Shown: in pieces, positions 42,656 to 53,047 of the stretch
How positions within the stretch are numbered: position 1 is the stretch's first letter
How the letters are laid out: every line of letters starts with the position of its first letter
Assembly: GCF_014518425.1 (NCBI RefSeq)
Contig: NZ_JACVCU010000003.1
Coordinates: 620,001 to 684,000, forward strand
Origin: Terrabacter sp. MAHUQ-38
GTDB lineage: Bacteria > Actinomycetota > Actinomycetes > Actinomycetales > Dermatophilaceae
DNA: 64,000 bases
Direction: 5' to 3'
The notes under the pieces: model-generated
Databases searched by the model: none
What the model was told of the DNA's origin: nothing
Seen by the model: the letters and a program-made list of their open reading frames with translations, nothing else
Made by a program: the position numbers and the translations under genes

Positions 42656-44164
42656 TCAGAAGTCGTCCGGGTAGAGCACGGCCGACTGCCGTGGCGCCTC
42701 GTCCACGGGTCGCTCGTAGTTGCCGAGGATCGTTCCGAGCTGGCGCTTCACGTCCTCCACGGCGTTGCGCGAGGCCGTCTGGAAGAGCACCTCCAGGTGG
42801 TCCGTGAAGTCCGGGTCGGGGTCGGTCGACGAGGTGCTGAAGATGCGCGGGTGCGCGGTGGGGACCGGTTGCTCGTGCGAGGCGAAGAGAGCCTCGTGCA
42901 GCTTCTCTCCAGGGCGCAGTCCCGTGAACCGGATGTCGGGGCCGGCGAAGCCGATCTGACGCGCGTAGCTCTCGACGAGGTCGATGATCCGCACCGGCTT
43001 GCCCATGTCGAGCACGAACGTCTCCCCGCCCCGGGCCAGGTGCGCGGCCTCGAGCACGAGGCCCACTGCCTCCTCGATCGTCATGAAGAAGCGGGTGACG
43101 TCAGGATGCGTGACGGTGATCGGCTCGTCGTTGCGCATCTGCTCGGCCAGCACGGACAGCAGCGACCCGCGACTGCCCAGCACGTTCCCGAAGCGCACGG
43201 CAGCCACGATGGTCCTGCCGCCGGACGGCGCCGCCTGCTTGACCACGCGTTCGGCCAGCTGCTTGGTGGCGCCCAGGACGGACGTCGGGTCAGCAGCCTT
43301 GTCGGTCGAGATGAGGATGAACCGCTTGACGTCGGCCGCGACGGCGGCGCGCACCACGTTCAGCGTGCCGAGCACGTTGGACTTCACGCCCTCGCACGGA
43401 TGACGCTCGAGCATCGGGAGGTGCTTGAGCGCCGCCGCGTGGAAGATCACGTCAGGGCGCAGGTCCGCGATGATCTGGCTCATCCGCTCGGCGTCCCGGA
43501 TGTCGGCCACGACGACGTCGTCGGAGTCGAGCAGCCCTTCGCCGGTCAGCTCGAGCTGCAGCCGGTGCAGGTTGGACTCGTCGTGGTCGAGCATCATGAG
43601 CCGCTCCGGCCCGAAGCCGCCGACCTGCCTGCAGAGCTCACTGCCGATCGACCCGCCGGCACCCGTCACCAGCACGCGCGCTCCCCTGATGGTGCCCTCG
43701 ACCTCGGGCGAAACCACGTGCATCTCGGGTCGGCCGATGAGCGCGCCCACCTCGAGCGAGCGCAGGTCGGTGCCCGCCGCGTCGCGCTGGAGCACGGACA
43801 CGAACGAGGGCAGGTGGCGCACGCTCGCCCCGACCCGCGCTGCCGTCATGGCGAGCAGCCGGACCTGCGCGGTCGGCAGGCCCGGTATCGCCAGCAGCAC
43901 GACGTCCACGCGCTGGACCGTCGCCACGGCGAGCAGGTCAGCCAGGGTGCCGAGCACGGGAAGCCGGCGCACGACCCGCTTGTCGGTGTCGTCGTCGAGG
44001 AAACCGATGGGTGCGAGGCCGAAGTCGGGAACCTTCTGCAGGTCCCGCGCCAGGGCGCGGCCTGCCTCGCCGGCGCCGACGATGAGCGTGCGAAGGCCCT
44101 TCTGCAGCGTCGGTATGAACCCGAGCTCCGCCGGGGTCCACTGGTACTGGAGTGCTGTGGTCAC
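42656..44164 (-). CDS. FlaA1/CapD-like UDP-sugar 4,6-dehydratase, soluble form
   Basis: 502 residues. Two Rossmann units: VGAGEAGRALARDLQ (29-43) and the SDR core VLVTGAGGSIGSEL (about 162-175). The active-site block is STDKAADPTSVLGATK (about 286-301), where the dehydratase-specific residue after SV is Leu rather than the usual Met. Converts UDP-GlcNAc-type sugars to 4-keto-6-deoxy intermediates. Unlike WbpM/CapD it lacks the four N-terminal membrane helices, so it should be cytosolic. Its start overlaps the aminotransferase stop (GTGA), and the pair would yield a 4-amino-4,6-dideoxy sugar. Confidence 0.9.
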   Translation of the reverse strand: MTTALQYQWTPAELGFIPTLQKGLRTLIVGAGEAGRALARDLQKVPDFGLAPIGFLDDDTDKRVVRRLPVLGTLADLLAVATVQRVDVVLLAIPGLPTAQVRLLAMTAARVGASVRHLPSFVSVLQRDAAGTDLRSLEVGALIGRPEMHVVSPEVEGTIRGARVLVTGAGGSIGSELCRQVGGFGPERLMMLDHDESNLHRLQLELTGEGLLDSDDVVVADIRDAERMSQIIADLRPDVIFHAAALKHLPMLERHPCEGVKSNVLGTLNVVRAAVAADVKRFILISTDKAADPTSVLGATKQLAERVVKQAAPSGGRTIVAAVRFGNVLGSRGSLLSVLAEQMRNDEPITVTHPDVTRFFMTIEEAVGLVLEAAHLARGGETFVLDMGKPVRIIDLVESYARQIGFAGPDIRFTGLRPGEKLHEALFASHEQPVPTAHPRIFSTSSTDPDPDFTDHLEVLFQTASRNAVEDVKRQLGTILGNYERPVDEAPRQSAVLYPDDF

Positions 44165-45372
44165 GAGGCTTCTCCCTCCTCGGCGAGCGCGGCACACACC
44201 GCGTCCACCTCTGCGTTCGTGATGATGGCGTCCATGGGCAGGGACAACGTTCGGTCGAAGACGGCATCCACCCCGGGGAGCCCGCCCGCCGGAAGTACGC
44301 ACTGACGCTTGAACCACGTCAGGTGGTGCACCGGGATGAAGTGCACGGACGTCCCGATGCCGCGCTCGCGGAGCCGGTCGATGAGCTGGTCCCGACCGAT
44401 CCCGTACTCGGGCATCACGCGCACGGCATACAGGTGCCACGCGTGCGTCCCGGTCGCGGGGCGAGCCGGCAGGCGCAGACCCGCCACCTGGGCCAGCGCG
44501 GCGTCATAGCGGTCGGCCACGACGCGCCGGCGGGCCTGCATCTCGTCGAAGCAGCGCAGCTGCGCCCGGCCCATCGCCGCCTGCACGTCGGTCATGTTCG
44601 CCTTGATGCCGTCGACGGTCACGTCGTAGCGCCAGCCCCCACCGGGTAGATAGCGGCGCCACGCATCCTTGGACATGCCGTGCAGGCGCATCTCCCGCAC
44701 CCGGGCGGCCAGCACCGGGTCGTTGGTGGTGACCATGCCGCCCTCGCCGATCGGCAGGTTCTTCGTCGCGTAGAAGCTGAAGCACGTGGCGTGGGAGATG
44801 GTCCCCACGGGCGTCTCGCCGACCCAGGTCCCCAACGCGTGCGCGGCGTCCTCGACGACGTGCGTCAGGGCGACTCCGGCGGCCTCGGCGAGGGCCTGCA
44901 CCTCGGTCGGCAGGCCGCCGAGGTGGACGACGACGAGCGCGTCGACACCGCCGCACTCGGCGGCGGCGGCCGCGACCGTGCTAGGGCTCGGCATGCCCGT
45001 GACCTCGTCCACGTCGGCCAGCACGGCGACGTGCCCGGCGTGCGCAATGGCCGCTGCGGCGCCACAGAAGGTCATGGCCGACATCAGCACCTTGGACCGC
45101 GGTGGGAGCTGCAGGGCTCGCAGGGACAGCTCGATGGCCGCGGTGCACGAGCTCACGGCCACGGCGTCGTCGGCCCCGAGGTAGCGGGCGAACTCGGTCT
45201 CGAACTCGACGACCTGCTGCCCGGAGGTGATCCAGCCCGTGGCGAGCACGTCGAGCACGGCCTGGCCCGCCTCCGGCGAGATGTACGTGCGTGTGAAGGG
45301 CACCGTGCGAGACGGTGCCTCGGCAACGCCCTCGGCGGATGCCGTCGGTGCCCGGCGGGCCAGCTCAACCAT
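44161..45372 (-). CDS. DegT/DnrJ/EryC1/StrS-family sugar aminotransferase
   Basis: 403 residues, fold type I PLP enzyme. Schiff-base Lys204 in FSFYATKNLPIGEGG, PLP-ring Asp175 in VEDAAHALG, and the N-terminal ATGWITSGQQVVEFETEFARYLG typical of nucleotide-sugar aminotransferases. It probably aminates the 4-keto sugar made by the neighbouring dehydratase; relatives include PglE, PseC and PerA. The start overlaps the upstream regulator stop by eight bases, tying sugar synthesis to the regulatory genes. Confidence 0.92.
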   Translation of the reverse strand: MVELARRAPTASAEGVAEAPSRTVPFTRTYISPEAGQAVLDVLATGWITSGQQVVEFETEFARYLGADDAVAVSSCTAAIELSLRALQLPPRSKVLMSAMTFCGAAAAIAHAGHVAVLADVDEVTGMPSPSTVAAAAAECGGVDALVVVHLGGLPTEVQALAEAAGVALTHVVEDAAHALGTWVGETPVGTISHATCFSFYATKNLPIGEGGMVTTNDPVLAARVREMRLHGMSKDAWRRYLPGGGWRYDVTVDGIKANMTDVQAAMGRAQLRCFDEMQARRRVVADRYDAALAQVAGLRLPARPATGTHAWHLYAVRVMPEYGIGRDQLIDRLRERGIGTSVHFIPVHHLTWFKRQCVLPAGGLPGVDAVFDRTLSLPMDAIITNAEVDAVCAALAEEGEAS

Positions 45373-46012
45373 GGGTCTTCTCCAGACCCGCGCTCAACGC
45401 GATCGCGGCCGGGGCGGAACGGACGTGAAGCTTGCGGAGGATGCGCCGCACGTAGGTGCGCACGGTGTTGTCGGAGAGATCCAGGGCCTCGCCCACCTGG
45501 CGTCGACTCATGCCGGCCGCGAGACAGGACAACACGTCCGACTCGCGCCGGGTCAGCGGGTGGGTGGCGAGGGTGGCTGCCCGGCCCTGGCCATCGAGGC
45601 GTGACACGAGGAGCGCTCGCAACGGCTCGGTCGGGTAGTACGACTCGCCCCTTCCCACGTCGCGCACAGCGGCCAGGAGCTCGTTCAGCCCGTCCTGCCG
45701 GGTGAGCCACCCCCTGGCGCCGGACGCGATGGCGTCGAGGAGCAGGGGCTCGTCGTCGGCATCCGCGATGAGGACGATCCCGAGCAGCGGGTGGGCCGCC
45801 GACAGGTCGAGCAGCCGCGCCATGGGCGTGTTCTCGTCGAGTCCCAGCATGAGGACGTCACAGGCACCGAAGAGGCCGCACTCGGCGGCGAGGTCGAGGG
45901 AAGGGGCCGTCCCCACCACGACGAGGTCGGTGGCCTCAGAGAGGCAGCGGCACAGCGCGTCGACGAAACCCTGTCTGCTGTCGACCATCCCGACGCGCGT
46001 CGCACTGTCCAT
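45365..46012 (-). CDS. LuxR-type regulator with degenerate receiver domain
   Basis: 215 residues. The C-terminal LuxR HTH (about 150-210) is intact: LTRRESDVLSCLAAGMSRRQVGEALD, then LSDNTVRTYVRRILRKL. The N-terminal half has the receiver fold but lacks its chemistry: the phosphorylated Asp is Gly57 (VLMLGLDEN), the acidic pair is reduced to VDS (10-12), and the conserved Lys is Arg in WLTRQDG. It therefore cannot be phosphorylated in the usual way and may respond to a ligand or to dimer partners. It is the first gene of the aminotransferase-CapD unit and a likely local regulator of the polysaccharide genes. Confidence 0.85.
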   Translation of the reverse strand: MDSATRVGMVDSRQGFVDALCRCLSEATDLVVVGTAPSLDLAAECGLFGACDVLMLGLDENTPMARLLDLSAAHPLLGIVLIADADDEPLLLDAIASGARGWLTRQDGLNELLAAVRDVGRGESYYPTEPLRALLVSRLDGQGRAATLATHPLTRRESDVLSCLAAGMSRRQVGEALDLSDNTVRTYVRRILRKLHVRSAPAAIALSAGLEKTHG

Positions 46013-46069
46013 GTGAAGCAGCGTGCCGCCTGTGCTGCGTGAGCGAACCCACCGCGCGCGGGACCTCGT

Positions 46070-46080
46070 AGTACGTCAAA
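46070..46080 (-). promoter_or_regulatory. TTTGACGTACT motif upstream of the pseudo-receiver gene
   Basis: Same 11-mer as at 36045-36055. Here it overlaps the stop of the upstream response regulator gene and lies about 60 bases before the pseudo-receiver start, the region where its promoter should be. Confidence 0.35.
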
Positions 46081-46735
46081 AGGATGACGCCCGGACGTGG
46101 GCAGGCCATGCCACGTCCTTGGCGTGCGCTGCCACGAGCGCAGACGCCTGGAGCCGCGAGTGGACCCCGAGCTTGGCCAGCACGTTCTGCACGTGGGTGC
46201 GGGCCGTGCTCGGCCGCACCTGGAGGGCCGCCGCGATCTGGATCGTGCTCAGTCCGTCCACGACACAGCGCAGGACCTGCCATTCACGGTCGGTGAGGAA
46301 GGTCAGCATCCACAGCTGGTCGTCGCCGCGGTCACGCGCCCTGAGGGCGCTCTGGAGCAGGGTCGGCTCGATGGCGAGGTGACCTCTGGCCGCCATGGCG
46401 ATCGCTTCGAGCAGGTCGCTCAGCGGCCGGTCCTTGCGCATGAATCCCGCCGCGCCGGCGGCGATCGCCCGGGCGACCATCTGGACGGACGCGTCGCCCG
46501 AGAACATCACGACCTTCGTCTCACTGGAGGCCGCCCTGATGTCCGCGATCACGTCGATGCCGGACCCCTCCGGAAAGCTGGCGTCGAGCAGGCACACATG
46601 CGGCTGGTGCGTACGCGCGGCCTCGACCGCTTCCTCGGGGCAGTGCGCCTTCACGACGTCGTGCCCCTCGCCGCCGAGTGCCATGCACAGGGCGTCGAGG
46701 ATCAGCGCGTGGTCATCGCAGACGACCAGTCTCAT
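46076..46735 (-). CDS. NarL/LuxR-type response regulator
   Basis: 219 residues. Intact receiver: acidic pair in VVCDDHALIL (7-8), phospho-acceptor Asp51 in VCLLDASFPEG, Lys in GFMRKDRPL. C-terminal LuxR HTH (about 150-210): LTDREWQVLRCVVDGLSTIQIAAALQ, then RPSTARTHVQNVLAKLG. It follows the histidine kinase gene by 11 bases, forming a two-component pair. Target sites are unknown; the shared TTTGACGTACT motif is one candidate. Confidence 0.9.
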   Translation of the reverse strand: MRLVVCDDHALILDALCMALGGEGHDVVKAHCPEEAVEAARTHQPHVCLLDASFPEGSGIDVIADIRAASSETKVVMFSGDASVQMVARAIAAGAAGFMRKDRPLSDLLEAIAMAARGHLAIEPTLLQSALRARDRGDDQLWMLTFLTDREWQVLRCVVDGLSTIQIAAALQVRPSTARTHVQNVLAKLGVHSRLQASALVAAHAKDVAWPAHVRASSF

Positions 46736-46746
46736 GACGTGCCCAC

Positions 46747-47373
46747 TCACGACACTGCGCGGTGGGTGCTGCTCGTGGGCAGCGCGATCTCGGCGACGGC
46801 TCCGCCGCCCTCGGCTGCCGCCAGGCGGAAGGCGCCGTTGCACGCAGCGACCATGGCCCGCACGGTCGTGAGCCCGAGCGACGTCCGGTGCCCGATGCGG
46901 CCGAGGCCGGGTCCGTCGTCCTGCACCGTGACGTGCATGGTGGTTCCGCGATCCGCCACGGTGACCACCACGTGCCCGTCCGGTCCGGCCGCGCGAACCG
47001 CGTTGTCCACCAAGCACCCGAGGGCCCTGCTCAGGGCGACGGGCCGAGCCCACACCCAGCCTTCGCCCTGTGCGGTGACCTCGATGCTCGCGGTCGTCGT
47101 GGACCGCGCCCGCGCCGCCACGCACTCTGCGATCTCACGAGCCTCGACCCACTGCAGCCAGTCGTTCGCTGCATCGTCGAGGCTCGAGTCGACCAGCTGT
47201 GCCAACCACTGCGCCTGCTCACTGATGGCGTGCAGCTTGCCGTCCACGTCACCCTTGGGCGACGACGACAGGAGCATGATGGCCGCCAGCGGCTCCCGCA
47301 GGTCGTGGAACAGCGCGCGGATGGTGTCGATCTCCCGGTTCCCCCCAGGCACATCTCGACTGTGCTCGTACAT
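46747..47373 (-). CDS. Soluble histidine kinase without sensor domain
   Basis: 208 residues. H box FHDLREPLAAIMLL (His23), N box CLVDNAVRAAGPDG and G boxes VQDDGPGLGRIGHRTSLGLTTVRAM are all present, so it can bind ATP and phosphorylate. It has no membrane segment, PAS or GAF domain, and only about 20 residues precede the H box. The signal must come from a partner protein or the cytosol. GGAAGG eight bases upstream supports the ATG. First gene of the regulatory end of the polysaccharide locus. Confidence 0.85.
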   Translation of the reverse strand: MYEHSRDVPGGNREIDTIRALFHDLREPLAAIMLLSSSPKGDVDGKLHAISEQAQWLAQLVDSSLDDAANDWLQWVEAREIAECVAARARSTTTASIEVTAQGEGWVWARPVALSRALGCLVDNAVRAAGPDGHVVVTVADRGTTMHVTVQDDGPGLGRIGHRTSLGLTTVRAMVAACNGAFRLAAAEGGGAVAEIALPTSSTHRAVS

Positions 47374-47660
47374 TCTCGATGCCTTCCGATCCCCCCGGCA
47401 GCCAACCGTGGCCGCCTATAACACTTGTACGAATCCCCCTCGAGCCACCGAACCCCCGTCAGCGTGAAATCGCCCGACGCGTTCAGGTTAGGACGCGGTT
47501 CAGCGGTTGGAAGCCGATCGCCCAATCTGCTGGAACAACAGCCGCATAGGGGTTTGAAGGGGCCCAATCTCCCGAAATCCGCAGATGGGTACGCGTCTGG
47601 CGTGGCGCAGAGCACCCCGGCAGGATGGGACGGCGGCCCCACGGCCGCTCTGCATCGGAT

Positions 47661-47676
47661 ATCTTGACGTCAAGAT
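47661..47676. promoter_or_regulatory. Perfect 16-bp palindrome ATCTTGACGTCAAGAT in the idh leader
   Basis: Lies 63 bases before the isocitrate dehydrogenase start in the 365-base divergent gap (47374-47738), in its only markedly AT-rich part, and contains TTGACG, a good -35 box. A regulator site controlling idh is inferred. Elsewhere in the gap I see no RNA gene or further ORF. Confidence 0.45.
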
Positions 47677-47738
47677 TTATTCGAGGATCCTCTATTTCCG
47701 GATCTCGGCACCACCAGCAACCGAACGGAGCACCTGCG

Positions 47739-49961
<2,223 letters not shown>

Positions 49962-49977
49962 GCACCGCGCGGCCGAA

Positions 49978-50012
49978 AGTGCCCACTCGACTCTCGGAGT
50001 CGGGTGGGCACT
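49978..50012. terminator. Bidirectional hairpin between idh and the GntR gene
   Basis: AGTGCCCACTCGACTC (49978-49993) pairs with GAGTCGGGTGGGCACT (49997-50012), 16 bp with one mismatch and a three-base loop. The same AGTGCCCACTCGACT arm recurs inverted in the hairpin at 52988-53034. Confidence 0.7.
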
Positions 50013-50089
50013 CTGCTGCCCTGACGACCTCCGCCCGTCGAGAGGCCACCATCGGCGGGCCCTCGATCGTCCGGGTGAGATCGCTCGGC

Positions 50090-50830
50090 TCAGGAGGGGT
50101 CGCGCTCACGGAGAGCGTCGCTGGCCTCGGTGATGATTGCCTGCATGGCGGCGGACGCGGCCGGGCCGTCGCCTGACTGGATGGCCTGGGCGACGTCACC
50201 GTGCAGCCGGACGGCGACGGGGTTGGGTGTCGCCGGCATGAGGTCGTGATGCGTGCGGCCGGCCAGCACCTCGCCGACGACGTCCTTCAGGGCCGCGAGC
50301 ATCTCGTTGCCGGACGCGTCCAGCATCGTGGCGTGAAAGAGCTGGTCCGCCTTCAGGTAGGCATCGAGGTCGCCCGACTTGGCGTGCACCGCCATCTGCA
50401 TCACGGCGCCCACCATGGCGCCGCACTGCTCGGGCGTCGCATGCTCGGCGGCGAGCTCGGCAGCCACGGGCTCGAACCCGCGGCGCAGCTCACCGAGGGA
50501 CAGCAGCTGCTGCTCACGGCCGGGGCCGTCAAGGCGCCACCGGATGACCCGCGGGTCGAAGACGTTCCATGACGAGCTGGGCAGGACCCGCACGCCGAGG
50601 CGCTTGCGGGCTTCGACGAGTCCCATCGAGCCGAGCACACGTACGGCCTCGCGCACGACCGAGCGTGAGACCCCGTAGCGCTCGTCGAGCTGGTCGATGC
50701 GCAGGACGGTGTGCACGGGCAGGTCACCCGAGACGATCTGCTGCCCGAGCGCGTCGAGCACGCTCGCGTGCAGGGCGGGACGGGTGCCTCCCGCGGCGGC
50801 ACCCTGACGGTGGTCTCGGTCGACGGGCAT
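50090..50830 (-). CDS. GntR/FadR-family repressor, probably of the gluconate genes
   Basis: 246 residues from ATG 50830 (ATG 50857 possible). N-terminal winged helix: [60 protein letters not shown]-terminal FCD domain with metal-binding residues in [32 protein letters not shown] and [10 protein letters not shown]. It is divergent from gluconokinase and permease genes across a 157-base AT-richer gap (50831-50987), the typical layout of a gluconate-responsive repressor. Confidence 0.88.
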   Translation of the reverse strand: MPVDRDHRQGAAAGGTRPALHASVLDALGQQIVSGDLPVHTVLRIDQLDERYGVSRSVVREAVRVLGSMGLVEARKRLGVRVLPSSSWNVFDPRVIRWRLDGPGREQQLLSLGELRRGFEPVAAELAAEHATPEQCGAMVGAVMQMAVHAKSGDLDAYLKADQLFHATMLDASGNEMLAALKDVVGEVLAGRTHHDLMPATPNPVAVRLHGDVAQAIQSGDGPAASAAMQAIITEASDALRERDPS

Positions 50831-50987
50831 GGCGCCAGCCTGACACATAGCCGCCATAGCCCAAGACGGGCCTCCTTAAATCAGTTTTATTTGTCACTCC
50901 ATCTTGAAAAGACTGCCTTCTATGCTCCACTCTTGGTCGAGGCGACTCGACGATGAGCGTTCGAGCCGGACGAAGGAGTCACGGAAC

Positions 50988-51548
50988 ATGCAGCAGCACC
51001 CACCACCCCTGGTCGTCGTGATGGGGGTGTCCGGCTCGGGCAAGACCACGGTCGGCGCCGCCCTGGCGCAGCGACTGAGCGTGCCCTTCGCGGACGCCGA
51101 CGACTTCCACCCACGAGCCAACATCCACAAGATGTCGGCAGGCGTCCCCCTCGACGACCACGACCGACGCCCGTGGCTCGCGGCCATCGCCGGGTGGCTC
51201 GCCGAGCACCGGTCGACGGGCGGCGTCATGAGCTGCTCGGCTCTGCGTCGCGGCTACCGCTCCGTGCTCGCGGATGCGGCGCCGCACGTCGTGTTCCTGC
51301 ACCTGCACGGAGCGCCCGAGGTCATCGCGGCCCGGGTCGCCGGCCGCCCCGGTCACTTCATGCCGGCCGCCCTCGTCGCGTCGCAGTTCGCCACCCTCGA
51401 GCCACTCGAGCCCGACGAGCGCGGCGCCGTCCTCGAGGTCGACCAGCCGGTCGACGACCTCGTCCGACAGTCACTGGCGCGTCTCGCCGCCCAGTCCACT
51501 ACTCCCCGGCCGAACGCCTGGCCTGACCTGGAAGCGACCGCCCGATGA
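50988..51548 (+). CDS. gntK: Gluconokinase
   Basis: 186 residues. Phosphorylates gluconate to 6-phosphogluconate for the pentose phosphate pathway. P-loop MGVSGSGKTTVG (about 12-23), ADADDFHPRANIHKMSAGVPLDD (substrate-binding, family-specific), SCSALRRGYR, and GRPGHFMPAALVASQFATLE. ATG 50988 has GAAGGAG nine bases upstream; the longer frame from 50904 runs through the promoter. Stop overlaps the permease start (ATGA), so the two are coupled. Confidence 0.95.
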   Translation: MQQHPPPLVVVMGVSGSGKTTVGAALAQRLSVPFADADDFHPRANIHKMSAGVPLDDHDRRPWLAAIAGWLAEHRSTGGVMSCSALRRGYRSVLADAAPHVVFLHLHGAPEVIAARVAGRPGHFMPAALVASQFATLEPLEPDERGAVLEVDQPVDDLVRQSLARLAAQSTTPRPNAWPDLEATAR

Positions 51549-52954
51549 CGACCACCGACCTGCTCCCCCTCCTCCACACCACGATCCAGACGTCGGCCGG
51601 CGCGGCCGACGAGCTGCCTGCCATCCCGGCGGCGCGTCTCATCCCGGCCGCCCTGCTCGGCATCGCGCTGCTCGTGGTGCTCATCGTGCGCTTCAAGCTG
51701 CACCCGTTCCTCGCGCTGACGTTCGGTTCACTCACCGTGGGCGCGGTGTCCGGGGTCCCCATGTCAGACGTCATGGACAGCTTCACGAAGGGTTTCGGCA
51801 GCACCGCGGCCGGCGTCGGCATCCTCATCGCCCTCGGTGCGATGTTCGGCAAGCTCCTTGCCGACTCGGGAGGAGCCGACGAGATCGTGGACACGATCAT
51901 CGGGCGCAGCTCCCCGCGCACGCTTCCGTGGGCCATGGCCGCGGTCGGCGCGCTCATCGGCCTGCCGATGTTCTTCGAGATCGGCCTCGTGCTCCTGATG
52001 CCGGTGATCTTCCTCGTGGCGCGCCGGTCCGAGCTCTCACTCGTCCGCGTCGGCATCCCGGCCCTCGCCGGCCTGTCCGCCATGCACGGCCTCGTGCCGC
52101 CGCACCCGGGGCCGCTCGTCGCGATCGACGCCCTCAAGGCCGACCTCGGCATCACGCTCGGCCTCGGCATCCTCGTCGCCATCCCGACGATCGCGGTCGC
52201 CGGACCGTGGTTCGCGCGTCTCGCGGGCCGCTGGGTCGATGTGCCCGCGCCGGAGCTCTTCGAGCCCCACGAGTCGCAGGACGGCGCGCGCCCCTCGTTC
52301 GGCACGACCCTCTTCAGCGTCCTCACCCCGGTCGTCCTCATGATGGGTAAGGCACTGGCCGACATCCTCGCCGCCGAGGACACCCCGGTGAGGCAGGTTC
52401 TCGACTTCCTCGGGACACCGCTCATCGCCCTGCTCATCGCCGTCATCGTCGCCATGTTCACCCTCGGCCGCGGCGCCGGCATGGGCATCAAGCAGGTCGC
52501 GGCCTCGCTCGAGCAGTCGCTGCCCCCGATTGCCGGCATCATCCTCATCGTCGCCGCCGGTGGCGGTTTCAAGCAGACGCTCGTCGACACCGGCATCGGC
52601 CGGCTCGTCGCGGACTGGATCGACAGCAGCGGGTTGTCGGTCCTGCTCCTCGCCTGGCTGGTCGCCGTACTGATCCGCCTCGCGACCGGCTCGGCCACCG
52701 TGGCCACCGTGACCGCCTCCGGCATCCTGGCGCCGTTGGCCGCGAGCATGACGACGACCGAGGTGTCGCTCATGGTGCTCGCCATCGGCGCGGGCTCGGT
52801 CTTCTTCTCGCACGTCAACGACGCCGGCTTCTGGCTCGTCAAGGAGTACTTCGGCCTCAAGGTCGGCGAGACGATCAAGACCTGGTCGGCCATGGAGACC
52901 GTGCTGTCGGTCACGGGGCTCGGCCTCGTGCTGCTCCTCGACCTCGTCGTCTAG
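51545..52954 (+). CDS. gntP: Gluconate:H+ symporter, GntP family
   Basis: 469 residues, about 12-14 hydrophobic helices. Family motifs: GVGILIALGAMFGKLLADSGGAD, GLPMFFEIGLVLLMPV, GLSAMHGLVPPHPGPL, and SVFFSHVNDAGFWLVKEYFGL near the end. Takes up gluconate for the kinase encoded just upstream. A slightly long N terminus (about 30 residues before the first helix). Ended by the hairpin at 52988. Confidence 0.95.
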   Translation: MTTTDLLPLLHTTIQTSAGAADELPAIPAARLIPAALLGIALLVVLIVRFKLHPFLALTFGSLTVGAVSGVPMSDVMDSFTKGFGSTAAGVGILIALGAMFGKLLADSGGADEIVDTIIGRSSPRTLPWAMAAVGALIGLPMFFEIGLVLLMPVIFLVARRSELSLVRVGIPALAGLSAMHGLVPPHPGPLVAIDALKADLGITLGLGILVAIPTIAVAGPWFARLAGRWVDVPAPELFEPHESQDGARPSFGTTLFSVLTPVVLMMGKALADILAAEDTPVRQVLDFLGTPLIALLIAVIVAMFTLGRGAGMGIKQVAASLEQSLPPIAGIILIVAAGGGFKQTLVDTGIGRLVADWIDSSGLSVLLLAWLVAVLIRLATGSATVATVTASGILAPLAASMTTTEVSLMVLAIGAGSVFFSHVNDAGFWLVKEYFGLKVGETIKTWSAMETVLSVTGLGLVLLLDLVV

Positions 52955-52987
52955 CGCGGACCACCAGACCGACCGGGTCTGCCTGTG

Positions 52988-53034
52988 CACAGTGCCCCAC
53001 TCGACTCAGCGCACAGTCGAGTGGGCACTGTGCG
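52988..53034. terminator. Bidirectional hairpin after gntP
   Basis: GCACAGTGCCCCACTCGACT (52988-53007) pairs with AGTCGAGTGGGCACTGTGC (53016-53034); one bulged C, eight-base loop. Between convergent gntP and the acyl-CoA dehydrogenase gene. Its core repeats the arm of the hairpin at 49978-50012. Confidence 0.7.
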
Positions 53035-53047
53035 CGGGTCGCACCCG

